The position numbers and the translations under genes are program-made. Below, one piece after another: positions 46,845-55,254 of a DNA stretch of 64,000 bases; positions within the stretch are counted from its first letter, which is position 1, and each line of letters begins with the position of its first letter. The DNA comes from Saccharospirillum sp039982735 (GTDB lineage: Bacteria > Pseudomonadota > Gammaproteobacteria > Pseudomonadales > Natronospirillaceae): NCBI RefSeq assembly GCF_039982735.1, contig NZ_JBDWXV010000003.1, positions 372,001 to 436,000 on the forward strand, read 5' to 3'. The notes below the pieces were generated by a model. The model searched no databases and was not told where the DNA came from. It saw nothing but the letters and a program-made list of their open reading frames with translations.

Positions 46845-47182
46845 ACCACACTGCCCCCAACTCGTTCTTGATAAAGTGCGTAAGCGCCTACCACCGGTCA
46901 CAGATGCAGCAGTTACCTACCCGACCCAGGCAATGTTCAGTCGTTAACTATAGCGGCTTTAATGAACCTCTTATTGATACTTATCAAGCTTTAAATTTGT
47001 TGCGTAACTAAAACATTGTTCAATATTACGTCTGGATTCGAATGGCGGCTGCCAGGGTAAACCTCACCCATAAAATTGACACAGATCATCGCCTGGCACT
47101 GTGTTAAGACTAGACTGAATAGGCTCTTTCCATTCGCCTTCCTGCCATCAGGTTGTAGACAGGATCCAACGGAGCGTCATCC
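46845..47182. other. Divergent glgC / acs control region
   Basis: 338 bp without a gene. The glgC side shows a modest GGGGGC ribosome site only. The acs side holds an FNR/ANR-like box (47076-47089), a TAGACT-like -10 about 41 bp beyond the box centre, and a leader with GGAG before ATG 47183. I see no repeat or small gene here. Confidence 0.6.
47076..47089 (+). promoter_or_regulatory. FNR/ANR-like box upstream of the acs operon
   Basis: TTGAC-ACAG-ATCAT against the FNR/ANR/DNR consensus TTGAY-N4-ATCAA has one mismatch. The centre (47082.5) would be at -41.5 for a start near 47124, with a TAGACT -10 at 47111-47116, the class II activator position. The hemerythrin gene has an almost identical site (57337-57350). 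Confidence 0.55.
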
Positions 47183-48967
47183 ATGACCTATCCGATCGTG
47201 TCCAAGCAAACAGCCAGCGATAGCATTCAGCCAAACCTGCGCAACTATGAAGCTGTTCGAGATTCATTCCAGTGGCAGCGGGCCAGCGACGCATTGAACA
47301 TGTCCGCTGCGACCGGGCACCTCAACATTGCCAGCATCGCCCTGGACCGGCATCAGCTAACTGCCACGAAAGATCAGGTTGCGCTGCGTTTTCTCAGTAA
47401 AGAACCCGGCAACGAACCCGAAGAGATTACTTATTCAGCTCTGTGGGAACGGGCCAACCGCTTTGCCAGTGCCCTGACATCTCTGGGCCTGCAAACCGGC
47501 GACCGGGTATTCTGTCTCAGTGGTCGCACACCCGACCTCTACATGGCCGCTCTTGGCACGCTAAAGGCCGGGTGTGTCTTTTCCCCCCTGTTCTCCGCCT
47601 TCGGCCCGGAACCTATTCAGGCGAGAATGGACATTGGCAATGCCACCGCCATTGTGACTACGGCCCGGCTTTACCGGAAGAAGCTGGCAAGCTGGATATC
47701 CCAGTTGCCATCGTTACGCTATATCCTTCTGCTCGACGCCCCGGATACGTTGGACTCGCCAGATAATACCCAGCTGGAAATCGTCTTCCTGCAACCCATG
47801 CTGGCGCACTGCAGCCCGCAATTCGAAACCGTTGCGACCCGTCCGGAAGACATGGCATTACTGCACTTCACCAGTGGCACCACAGGCAAACCCAAAGGGG
47901 CTATCCATGTCCACCAGGCCGTGCTGGCACACTACATGACGGCCGCGTTCGCACTGGATCTTCACCCCCGGGACATTTACTGGTGTACGGCGGATCCGGG
48001 CTGGGTGACGGGTACGTCTTACGGCATTATCGCGCCCCTGTGCCATGGCGTAACGCTGATCATCGATGAAGCCGAATTCGAAGCCGAACGCTGGTACCGG
48101 ATACTCCAGGATCAGCACGTGACCGTCTGGTATACAGCACCAACCGCCATTCGCATGCTGATGAAGTACGGCCCTGAACTGGCCCGGCAGCACGATTTAT
48201 CCTCTCTGCGCTTTCTCGCCAGTGTCGGCGAACCCCTGAACCCCGAGGCCGTTGTCTGGGGCCTTGAAACCCTGGGCCTGCCGTTTCATGACAACTGGTG
48301 GCAAACCGAAACCGGCGGCATCATGATTGCCAACTACGCCAGCATGGACATCAAGCCCGGGTCCATGGGCCGACCGATGCCGGGCATTGAAGCCGCCATT
48401 GCGGAACGCTCGGAGGCCGGTGAGATGCGTCTGATCACCGACCCCAATGAAACCGGTGAGCTGGTTCTGAAAGCTGGCTGGCCTTCGATGTTTCGCGGCT
48501 ACCTGCATGAAGACGCCCGCTACCAAAAAGCCTTTGTTGACGACTGGTATTTTACCGGTGATCTGGCCAGAAAAGACGAAGACGGTTACTTCTGGTTCAT
48601 TGGCCGGGCCGACGATGTCATTAAGTCATCCGGGCACCTGATCGGGCCCTTTGAAGTCGAAAGTGTGCTAATGGAACACCCAGCCGTTGCCGAGGCCGGT
48701 GTTATTGGGATACCCGATGAGGTCGGTGGTGAGGTGGTCAAAGCCTTTGTTGGATTAAAACCGGGTTATGAAGCCGACGAGAAGCTGTCGCAGGACATTC
48801 TGGGCCTGGCACGCAAGCGACTCGGCCCGGCCGTCGCCCCCAAATCCATTGCGTTTCGCGACAACCTTCCCAAAACCCGCAGCGGAAAAATCATGCGTCG
48901 CCTGTTGAAAGCACGCGAGCTGGGGCTGCCCGAGGGCGATACGTCCACACTGGAGGAGTCGCGCTGA
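47183..48967 (+). CDS. AMP-forming acetyl-CoA (acyl-CoA) synthetase
   Basis: 594 residues, close in length to AcsA-type synthetases. ANL motifs: LHFTSGTTGKPKGAIHVH (A3), CTADPGWVTGTSYGII, DNWWQTETGGIM (A5), WYFTGDLARKDEDGYFW (A7), GRADDVIKSSGHLIGPFEVE (A8) and the catalytic lysine in PKTRSGKIMRRLLKA (A10), a site known to be regulated by acetylation. The WWQTETG pocket favours acetate or another short acid. It is the first gene of a four-gene overlapping operon; its stop and the E1 start share one base (TGATG). Confidence 0.9.
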   Translation: MTYPIVSKQTASDSIQPNLRNYEAVRDSFQWQRASDALNMSAATGHLNIASIALDRHQLTATKDQVALRFLSKEPGNEPEEITYSALWERANRFASALTSLGLQTGDRVFCLSGRTPDLYMAALGTLKAGCVFSPLFSAFGPEPIQARMDIGNATAIVTTARLYRKKLASWISQLPSLRYILLLDAPDTLDSPDNTQLEIVFLQPMLAHCSPQFETVATRPEDMALLHFTSGTTGKPKGAIHVHQAVLAHYMTAAFALDLHPRDIYWCTADPGWVTGTSYGIIAPLCHGVTLIIDEAEFEAERWYRILQDQHVTVWYTAPTAIRMLMKYGPELARQHDLSSLRFLASVGEPLNPEAVVWGLETLGLPFHDNWWQTETGGIMIANYASMDIKPGSMGRPMPGIEAAIAERSEAGEMRLITDPNETGELVLKAGWPSMFRGYLHEDARYQKAFVDDWYFTGDLARKDEDGYFWFIGRADDVIKSSGHLIGPFEVESVLMEHPAVAEAGVIGIPDEVGGEVVKAFVGLKPGYEADEKLSQDILGLARKRLGPAVAPKSIAFRDNLPKTRSGKIMRRLLKARELGLPEGDTSTLEESR

Positions 48968-51003
48968 TGAGTACTGCAAAACCATTGCCAGGCCAGTTGG
49001 ATCCCAGTCGTAAACTGAGGCTGTCGCGCGATCATCTGCTTGACCTGTTGTTTCAGATGATCCGCGTACGCCGGTTCGAGGAAAAGTGTGCGGAACTCTA
49101 TACCCGGGAGAAAATTCGCGGTTTCCTGCATCTCTACATCGGCGAAGAAGCCGTGGCCGTGGGTGTCGCCCGCGCCCTGAACGATGACGATGCCGTAGTA
49201 GCGACGTATCGCGAGCACGGCCATGCCCTGCTGCGCGGCGTGCCGATGGACAAGGTGATGGCTGAAATGTATGGCAAGGAAACCGGTTGCAGCAGAGGCC
49301 GTGGCGGGTCCATGCATCTGTTTGATGCGCAGCAACGGTTCTTTGGTGGTAACGCCATCGTCGGTGGCGGTTTGCCACTGGCGGTCGGCCTGGCGCTGGC
49401 CGATAAAATGGCAGGGCGCAACCGGGTAACCGTTTGTTTTTTTGGTGAAGGGGCTGCGGCTGAAGGCGCTTTTCACGAAAGCCTTAACCTGGCTGCCTTG
49501 TGGCAATTGCCTGTCCTGTTCGTGTGTGAAAACAACAACTATGCCATGGGTACAGCGCTGGCCCTGTCCCAGTCGCAACGGGATGTGTATGTCAAAGCCG
49601 AGGCTTATCAGATAAAAGCTGAGCGCGTCGATGGCATGAACGTGGTCGACGTTGAAGCTGCATCCCGGCGTGCGGTCGAAGCCATTCGTCAGGGAACCGG
49701 ACCGCAGTTTCTAGAATGCCACACCTACCGTTTCCGCGCGCACTCCATGTTCGACCCGCAGCTGTATCGCGACAAGGCCGAAGTTGAAACCTGGAAAGAC
49801 AAGGGCCCGATCGTATTGCTAACCCGCTGGATGGACAACAACCAGCTGCTGCACCCGGACGACCTGCAACGCATGGAAGAGGCCGTCGCCGCAGAGATTG
49901 AGGCGGCCGTTAGCTTTGCCGAGTCTTCACCCTGGGAGCCCGTTGCCACCTTGAAACAGCACGTTTCCCTGCCCGTGAACGATCCGTTAACCCCACCACC
50001 CAATGCCAACAGCGAGCCCCTGGAAACCACCTATCGCGAGGCCTGTCACCTGGGCCTGCAAGAAGCGCTGCAATACAACGACCGCGCCTTCCTGATGGGT
50101 GAAGACGTGGGCCACTATGGCGGTTGCTACGCGGTCAGCCATGACCTGCTGGCTGAATTCGGTGAACAGCGGGTGCGTGATACGCCGTTGTCTGAAAATG
50201 GGTTTACCGGCGCTGGCGTCGGGGCGGCACTCGGTGGCATGCACCCTATCGTTGAAATCATGACGGTCAATTTCAGCCTGCTTGCCATGGATCAGATTGT
50301 GAATACCGCAGCAGCCCTGCTGCATATGTCCGGCGGCCAGTTCAATGTTCCGCTGGTGATTCGCATGGCGACCGGAGCGGGCCGTCAGTTGGCCGCTCAA
50401 CATTCACACAGCCTGGAACACTGGTACGCTCACGTACCGGGTTTGCGTGTACTCACGCCCGCAACACTGGAAGACGCACGCTACATGCTCTGGTCGGCAC
50501 TGCAGGACCCTAACCCGGTGCTGATTTTCGAACATGCGGCTCACTATAACGACAAAGGCACACTGGCCCCTTGCCCACAAGGCGTCAACATCGATCAGGC
50601 GGCCATACGCCGACCCGGTAAAGACATTACCCTGATCACCTACGGGGGTTGTCTTAATAAAACGCTAGCCGCCGCTGACGCACTGAGCCAGGAAGGCATC
50701 GACGCTGAAGTGATCGATCTGCGCGTACTGCGCCCATTGGATACGGCTACCCTGGTCGAATCTCTGTCTCGAACGCACCGGGCTGTGGTCATCGAGGAGG
50801 CCTGGAAAACCGGCGGCATGGCTGCTGAGGTCAGTGCGGCTCTCATGGACAAGGCGTTCTGGGAGTTGGACGCGCCTGTCGGGCGAGTCGCCAGTGAAGA
50901 GGTGCCCATTCCCTACGCTGCTCACCTGGAAGTGGCGGCACTCCCCCAGGTCGACGCTATCGTACAAGCCGCCAAAGAAACGCTGCGAGGCGGCCATGAG
51001 TGA
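48967..51003 (+). CDS. 2-oxoacid/acetoin dehydrogenase E1, alpha and beta fused
   Basis: 678 residues in one chain. The alpha part (about 1-330) carries the thiamine-diphosphate motif GEGAAAEGAFHESLN...NNNYAMG, RGRGGSMHLFDAQQRF and a phosphorylation-loop-like YRFRAHSMFDP. The beta part (about 350-678) carries ALQYNDRAFLMGEDVGHYGG, DTPLSENGFTGAGVGAALGG and VVIEEAWKTGGMAAEV. Separate alpha and beta genes are usual in AcoAB/PdhAB systems, so the fusion is notable. It decarboxylates a 2-oxoacid, or cleaves acetoin, and passes the acyl group to the lipoyl arm of the E2 encoded next. The substrate cannot be fixed from sequence. Confidence 0.9.
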   Translation: MSTAKPLPGQLDPSRKLRLSRDHLLDLLFQMIRVRRFEEKCAELYTREKIRGFLHLYIGEEAVAVGVARALNDDDAVVATYREHGHALLRGVPMDKVMAEMYGKETGCSRGRGGSMHLFDAQQRFFGGNAIVGGGLPLAVGLALADKMAGRNRVTVCFFGEGAAAEGAFHESLNLAALWQLPVLFVCENNNYAMGTALALSQSQRDVYVKAEAYQIKAERVDGMNVVDVEAASRRAVEAIRQGTGPQFLECHTYRFRAHSMFDPQLYRDKAEVETWKDKGPIVLLTRWMDNNQLLHPDDLQRMEEAVAAEIEAAVSFAESSPWEPVATLKQHVSLPVNDPLTPPPNANSEPLETTYREACHLGLQEALQYNDRAFLMGEDVGHYGGCYAVSHDLLAEFGEQRVRDTPLSENGFTGAGVGAALGGMHPIVEIMTVNFSLLAMDQIVNTAAALLHMSGGQFNVPLVIRMATGAGRQLAAQHSHSLEHWYAHVPGLRVLTPATLEDARYMLWSALQDPNPVLIFEHAAHYNDKGTLAPCPQGVNIDQAAIRRPGKDITLITYGGCLNKTLAAADALSQEGIDAEVIDLRVLRPLDTATLVESLSRTHRAVVIEEAWKTGGMAAEVSAALMDKAFWELDAPVGRVASEEVPIPYAAHLEVAALPQVDAIVQAAKETLRGGHE

Positions 51004-52267
51004 CTTCCTGATGCCCTCCCTCGGGGCAGATATGGACGAGGCCGTTTTGGTGGAATGGCAGGTGAAAGCCGGCGACACGGTTCACCGGGGTGACGTTATT
51101 GCCGTGGTAGAAACCGCCAAAGGTGCCATTGAAGTGGAAGTATTTGAAGAAGGCGTTGTGGAAGAACTTTATGTACCGGTGGACACCACCGTGCCGGTTG
51201 GTAGCCCCATCGCACGTTTAGCCACCCAAGCCAGCGTGGCGCCAGCCAGCCAGACACCCGCCGAACCGGAAACTGCACCGAACGCATCCGTTGAAGCTGA
51301 CCGGCAGCTGGAACCGAGTACCAAGCCTGCGGTGGAAGTGTCGGTTAAAACAGAAAAGAATGATCGAATCACGCAGACGCCGACGACAACACCGGAACGA
51401 CTGAAAGCCAGCCCACTGGCTCGCCAGCGCGCTGCGCAGTCCGGCCAGTCGCTGGCAGGCGTAACGGGCAGTGGACCGCAGGGAGCCATTTTGGTCGGCG
51501 ATCTCACCTCCACTGCTCAGCAAGCGCCAGCCGCAGCAGAACCAAAAGGCGAAAAATCTCACGCCGGGTTTAACCCAATCGAAATGCGCAAAGCCATTGC
51601 CGCCGCCATGGCACGCTCGAAACGGGAAATACCTCACTACTACCTGGCCACGGCTGTAGATATGCTGGCCGCAACTCGCTGGCTTGAGGCATATAACGCC
51701 AGCCAGACACCGGAGAAGCGGCTGCTGATGTCCGCATTGATTTTCAAAGCCGTCGCCAATGCCCTGCGCGATTTTCCGGAAATGAACGGTTATTTTCAGG
51801 AGGGAACTTACCAGCCCAGCCCTTCAGTCAATCTCGGTATCGCTATTAATTTACGCGGTGCTGGTCTGATGACACCTGCACTGATGGACGCCGACAAACT
51901 CGACCTGGCGGAGCTGATGACAAAACTGCAGGACCTGACCCGGCGCGCGCGTCAGGGTGGCTTGCGCAGTTCGGAAATGACCCGGGGCACCATTACCATC
52001 ACCGCGCTGGGCGAGCGAGGCGCCGACACCGTCTATGGCGTTATTTATCCGCCGCAAGTCGCCATTCTGGGGTTTGGCAAAGTGAATTCACGCCCTTGGG
52101 CCATTGGGGACATGCTGGCAGTCCGACCGGTCATGCAGGCCACGCTGGCGGCCGATCACCGCGTCAGTGATGGTCACCGTGGCGGGTTGTTTCTCGACCG
52201 AATCAACCAGACCCTGCAAGACCCCGAACAGCTCAATCAACCTGCCCACCAGGAGCCTGAATCATGA
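50996..52267 (+). CDS. Dihydrolipoyl acyltransferase (E2) of a 2-oxoacid/acetoin dehydrogenase complex
   Basis: 423 residues from ATG 50996, overlapping E1 by 8 nt. A single lipoyl domain (1-80) has the lipoylated lysine K42 in VVETAKGAIEVEV. An Ala/Pro/Glu/Thr linker follows, then a peripheral subunit-binding domain (RLKASPLARQRAAQSG, GSGPQGAILVGDL) and the catalytic domain with FNPIEMRKAIAAAMARSK and active-site ADHRVSDGHRGG (HxxxDG). It takes the acyl group from E1 and hands it to CoA, or possibly to another thiol acceptor. No E3 gene is adjacent, so a shared lipoamide dehydrogenase is presumed. Confidence 0.92.
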   Translation: MSDFLMPSLGADMDEAVLVEWQVKAGDTVHRGDVIAVVETAKGAIEVEVFEEGVVEELYVPVDTTVPVGSPIARLATQASVAPASQTPAEPETAPNASVEADRQLEPSTKPAVEVSVKTEKNDRITQTPTTTPERLKASPLARQRAAQSGQSLAGVTGSGPQGAILVGDLTSTAQQAPAAAEPKGEKSHAGFNPIEMRKAIAAAMARSKREIPHYYLATAVDMLAATRWLEAYNASQTPEKRLLMSALIFKAVANALRDFPEMNGYFQEGTYQPSPSVNLGIAINLRGAGLMTPALMDADKLDLAELMTKLQDLTRRARQGGLRSSEMTRGTITITALGERGADTVYGVIYPPQVAILGFGKVNSRPWAIGDMLAVRPVMQATLAADHRVSDGHRGGLFLDRINQTLQDPEQLNQPAHQEPES

Positions 52268-52512
52268 TGAACCGTGATGAACTGAGAACTGCTCTGATCG
52301 AAGAAATTACCCGCATCGCACCAGACTTGTCCGCCGCTGAGATAACCGACGATGCCAGCTTGCGAGATGACTACGACCTGGATTCCATGGATTCGTTCAA
52401 TTTGGCTTCGGCCATTCACAAGCGACTGGGCGTTAACATCCCCGAGACCGATTTCGCCCGCTTACAAAGCCTGGCTCAGTTGGTGGCTTACCTGGAAAAA
52501 CACCCGGCGTAA
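52264..52512 (+). CDS. Acyl carrier protein in the dehydrogenase operon
   Basis: 82 residues from ATG 52264 (ATG 52267 is also possible), overlapping E2 by 4 nt. It has the phosphopantetheine site DLDSMDSF with Ser41, an acidic four-helix pattern (RIAPDLSAAEITDDASLRDD) and the closing segment LAQLVAYLEKHPA. It is not the FabF-linked housekeeping AcpP: the sequence is more divergent and no fab genes are near. Its coupling to acs, E1 and E2 suggests that an acyl group made by the complex or the synthetase is moved onto this carrier. That is inference. Confidence 0.88.
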   Translation: MMNRDELRTALIEEITRIAPDLSAAEITDDASLRDDYDLDSMDSFNLASAIHKRLGVNIPETDFARLQSLAQLVAYLEKHPA

Positions 52513-52523
52513 GTACTGGGAAG

Positions 52524-52910
52524 TTACAGAGCCTGGTAGCGTTCCTGAGCGACAAAACGGTCGCGAGCCTGTCGTACCTCGTCATGATGTTTATCCGCCC
52601 ATTGCACCATGGGCTGTAAGTGTTCATAAAATGAATGACCCAGCCCAGTCATGCAGTATTCCACCTTGGGCGGAATGGTGGGGTATACCTCGCGACTGAC
52701 CAGCCCGTCCTGCTCCAGCTGCCGCAGCGTCTGCGCCAGCATGCGTGGTGAAATATCAACAATCTGCCGGCGTAACTCACTGAACCGGAATGTTTGCTCA
52801 CCCAGCGTCATCAGAATCAACACCGTCCATCGATCGCCCAGCCGATCCAGCACATCCCGAATCGGGCAGTTTCGATTCAGGGGTTCGTGTTCCAGTTTGC
52901 GTTTGCCCAT
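52524..52910 (-). CDS. qorR: HxlR-family redox-responsive repressor QorR
   Basis: 128 residues with the HxlR winged helix: CPIRDVLDRLGDRWTVLIL, FSELRRQIVDISPRMLAQ, LRQLEQDGLVSREVYPTIP and VEYCMTGLGHSF. The cysteine in NRNCPIRD is the conserved redox-sensing residue of QorR/YodB-type regulators. It is divergent from qorB, as ytfH is from ytfG in E. coli. It probably represses both genes through the inverted repeats between them and is released by quinone or oxidative stress. It is convergent with, and 11 nt from, the acyl carrier gene. Confidence 0.88.
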   Translation of the reverse strand: MGKRKLEHEPLNRNCPIRDVLDRLGDRWTVLILMTLGEQTFRFSELRRQIVDISPRMLAQTLRQLEQDGLVSREVYPTIPPKVEYCMTGLGHSFYEHLQPMVQWADKHHDEVRQARDRFVAQERYQAL

Positions 52911-52954
52911 CGGGTCTATTCACCGTTATTCAGTTCATTGGTATTCCATGGCGT

Positions 52955-52986
52955 GTCACCAGGTTACCTGGCAGTAACCAGGTGAC
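52955..52986. promoter_or_regulatory. Inverted-repeat operator in the qorR-qorB gap
   Basis: GTCACCAGGTTAC (52955-52967) and GTAACCAGGTGAC (52974-52986) form a 13-bp inverted repeat with one mismatch and a 6-nt centre, about 45 bp before qorR. It is a probable QorR site. Confidence 0.6.
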
Positions 52987-53031
52987 CTTTAGCACCCTAC
53001 TTCCGCCGCCCGGGAAAGGCAGTATCATAAA

Positions 53032-53055
53032 GTAACCTACTAGGTAAACGTAACC
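53032..53055. promoter_or_regulatory. Second GTAACC operator cluster before qorB
   Basis: GTAACC occurs at 53032-53037 and 53050-53055 with an inverted TAGGTAA between them. It uses the same half-site as the upstream operator, 31-54 bp before the qorB start. Confidence 0.5.
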
Positions 53056-53085
53056 TTTATTTGGCGAGACACGAGGGCTTTTTCC

Positions 53086-53985
53086 ATGACAGACACTTAC
53101 CCCATTGCCGTCACCGGCGCATCAGGCCAACTGGGCCGACTGGTCATCAATGCCTTATTGACCGAGCAGGGCGTTCCAGCGAACCAGATTATCGCGCTGA
53201 CCCGACGCCCGGAATCCCTGAAAGAGTTCGCCGATCAGAGCATTCAGGTACGCCAGGCGGATTTCGACGACCCGGCCACTCTCGGCGGAGCCTTCAACGG
53301 GGTGAATCGCCTGTTGCTCGTTAGCACCGACGAACTGGCGGAAGCCGGCAAACGCCTGGCTCAGCACAAGCTGGCCGTCAGCGCGGCGGAACAGGCCGGG
53401 GTACGGCATATAATGTACACCTCCATGCCCAAGCCCGGAGGCTCGGCCATTACCTTTGCCGGTGACCACCTGAAAACGGAACAGTTTATTGCCGCAAGCT
53501 CCATGAGCTGGACGATTTTGCGCAACAGCTGGTACTTCGAAAACCTGTTGATGGAAACCGGGCACATTCTGGAGTCGGGCCAGTGGTTCACCGCCGCTGG
53601 CGACGGCCGGGTGGCGAACATTGCCCGCGCCGACCTGGCAGCCGCCGCCGCCGCAGCGCTGGCGATGAATGACTTCAACAACCGCACCTACACCCTGACC
53701 GGCAAAGAGGCGCTCACCACCGCGCAAATGGCCACTCTGCTCAGCGACATCAGTGCACGTTCCATTGTGGTGGTGCCGATTACCGACGAACAAAAAACAG
53801 ACGGGCTCGAACAGGCGGGTTTACCACCGGTATTGGCCAAAACGTTTGCAAGCTTCGATACCAACACCCGCCAAGGTGGCGTGGAAGAAGTCACCAGTGA
53901 CTTTCACCAATTGACCGGGCGTGAACCGCAAACGCTGAAGGAATGGCTAAGCCAGAACCGGGCGCTCCTCACACCAGCGTCCTGA
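53086..53985 (+). CDS. qorB: NAD(P)H:quinone oxidoreductase QorB (NmrA-like, atypical SDR)
   Basis: 299 residues. The Rossmann start is IAVTGASGQLGRLVINALL; the order ALTRRPESLKEFADQ, VRQADFDDPATLGGAF, LLLVSTDELAEAGKRLAQH, HIMYTSMPKPGGS and WTILRNSWYFENLL follows E. coli YtfG/QorB. It reduces quinones with NADPH and protects against electrophile stress. It is divergent from its presumed repressor qorR. TCATCAAAC-like terminators are not evident; two hairpins follow at 54023-54064. Confidence 0.92.
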   Translation: MTDTYPIAVTGASGQLGRLVINALLTEQGVPANQIIALTRRPESLKEFADQSIQVRQADFDDPATLGGAFNGVNRLLLVSTDELAEAGKRLAQHKLAVSAAEQAGVRHIMYTSMPKPGGSAITFAGDHLKTEQFIAASSMSWTILRNSWYFENLLMETGHILESGQWFTAAGDGRVANIARADLAAAAAAALAMNDFNNRTYTLTGKEALTTAQMATLLSDISARSIVVVPITDEQKTDGLEQAGLPPVLAKTFASFDTNTRQGGVEEVTSDFHQLTGREPQTLKEWLSQNRALLTPAS

Positions 53986-54022
53986 TCTCGATAGCAGTGG
54001 CAACTGCTTCCGGCCATTTATA

Positions 54023-54064
54023 AACGACAGGGAGTGTCGTTCACCGCAAGGCAGGAGGCCTTGC
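54023..54064. repeat. Two adjacent hairpins after qorB
   Basis: AACGACA / TGTCGTT (54023-54041) and GCAAGGC / GCCTTGC (54046-54064), each with perfect 7-bp arms and a 5-nt loop. No T-run follows. The pair may end qorB transcription or be a REP-like unit. Confidence 0.55.
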
Positions 54065-54154
54065 TTGCAGCAAACTTCGCAATTCTCCGCACTATCCCCC
54101 AAGTTACTGACGTCGCCTAACAACCATTAAGCCTCCTGCTAATTCTTTTCACTT

Positions 54155-54173
54155 GATAATGAGTTGCATTTTT
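54155..54173 (+). promoter_or_regulatory. Fur-box-like sequence upstream of the FhuF-like gene
   Basis: GATAATGAGTTGCATTTTT keeps the first 8 bases of the Fur consensus GATAATGATAATCATTATC and the CATT of the second half. It lies 75-93 bp before ATG 54248, in front of iron-acquisition genes. Confidence 0.45.
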
Positions 54174-54247
54174 ATTACTGTTTGCGTAAAGCAGCGTTCG
54201 ACTGTAATAGCCGCCGCAGAATCCCTCTTGGACCGTCAGTTACCCAA

Positions 54248-55141
54248 ATGACCACAACGACCGTCACTCCTGCATCCTTCTCCGACTGTATCAATGAGCT
54301 CGGCAACCGCTTCGACGGCCTTAAGGTGAGCTATGGCACGCAGCCGGAGCATAGCTGCCGCTTCGATGAACTGATCACTGAACACAGTGAATGGCGCACT
54401 GCCCTGATGCGCCATGAAGCCGGGCGATGCCCCGGCCTTGACCCCAAAGGTCAGGTCGCCTTCCTGGTTGGCGACACCGCTCACTATTTACTGACGGCCG
54501 TCGCGGCCCTGTACCTGGGCGAAGGCATAGTGCCCTCTCTGGCAAGCGATAATCTGGCGTTTATGAAATACGACGTTCACTGGGAAGAAAACGGAGCAAG
54601 CGGAACCTACCAATCACTGGAAGTCCGGTTGCTCGGCTCAGACTGCTGGGCCTACGCCCCCCGCACCTTAATTAATCATGCCATTCCGGCCAGTAGCCAG
54701 GCTGACCTGCAGGATCTGCTGCGCCGGCAAATAGAACGCCTCTTTCAGCCGCTTATCGAACGACTCTATCAACTGCACCGGCTGAGCAAGGCAGCACAAT
54801 GGCGCCTGGTAGCCGATGCACTGGCGGTCGCGTTTCTCAATATCGGTCGACAGTCTGGTGTGGAAGAACAAGCCCGGGAAGAAGCCCTGGCACTGATAAA
54901 GCACCCCGGCTCCCCATTGTTCAACCGGCAAACCGGCTTTTTCGAAATCATCTTAAAAGACAAACGCTCGCCGGAAAACGTTCTGGCAAGACAACACTTT
55001 CGTGCCCGGGGTGGCTGCTGCCGCTATTACACCAGCGATGCCGCTAACTATTGTTCAACCTGTGTATTACTGCCCAGGGAAGAAAGGGATAAACGCCTGA
55101 ATCACTACCTGGAGCAACAGTACAACGCCCAGTCAGCTTAA
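54248..55141 (+). CDS. FhuF-like siderophore-iron reductase
   Basis: 297 residues from ATG 54248; an in-frame TTG at 54164 lies within the Fur-like box and is unlikely. The C-terminal [2Fe-2S] signature of FhuF is present: RGGCCRYYTSDAANYCSTC, with adjacent cysteines then CxxC. The family reduces ferric iron from hydroxamate-type siderophores in the cytosol. It is followed by two periplasmic iron-siderophore-binding proteins, so import and release of siderophore iron are encoded together. No membrane permease or ATPase is present. Confidence 0.8.
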   Translation: MTTTTVTPASFSDCINELGNRFDGLKVSYGTQPEHSCRFDELITEHSEWRTALMRHEAGRCPGLDPKGQVAFLVGDTAHYLLTAVAALYLGEGIVPSLASDNLAFMKYDVHWEENGASGTYQSLEVRLLGSDCWAYAPRTLINHAIPASSQADLQDLLRRQIERLFQPLIERLYQLHRLSKAAQWRLVADALAVAFLNIGRQSGVEEQAREEALALIKHPGSPLFNRQTGFFEIILKDKRSPENVLARQHFRARGGCCRYYTSDAANYCSTCVLLPREERDKRLNHYLEQQYNAQSA

Positions 55142-55254
55142 TGAGCAAATTTTCACGCGGGGAATCAATCAAAACCAATGATGAAAACGATGAAAAAAAT
55201 ACCCCTGAAACGCAACCTCGTTGCTGAATAATTAACGTATACAGAGAAAAAATC

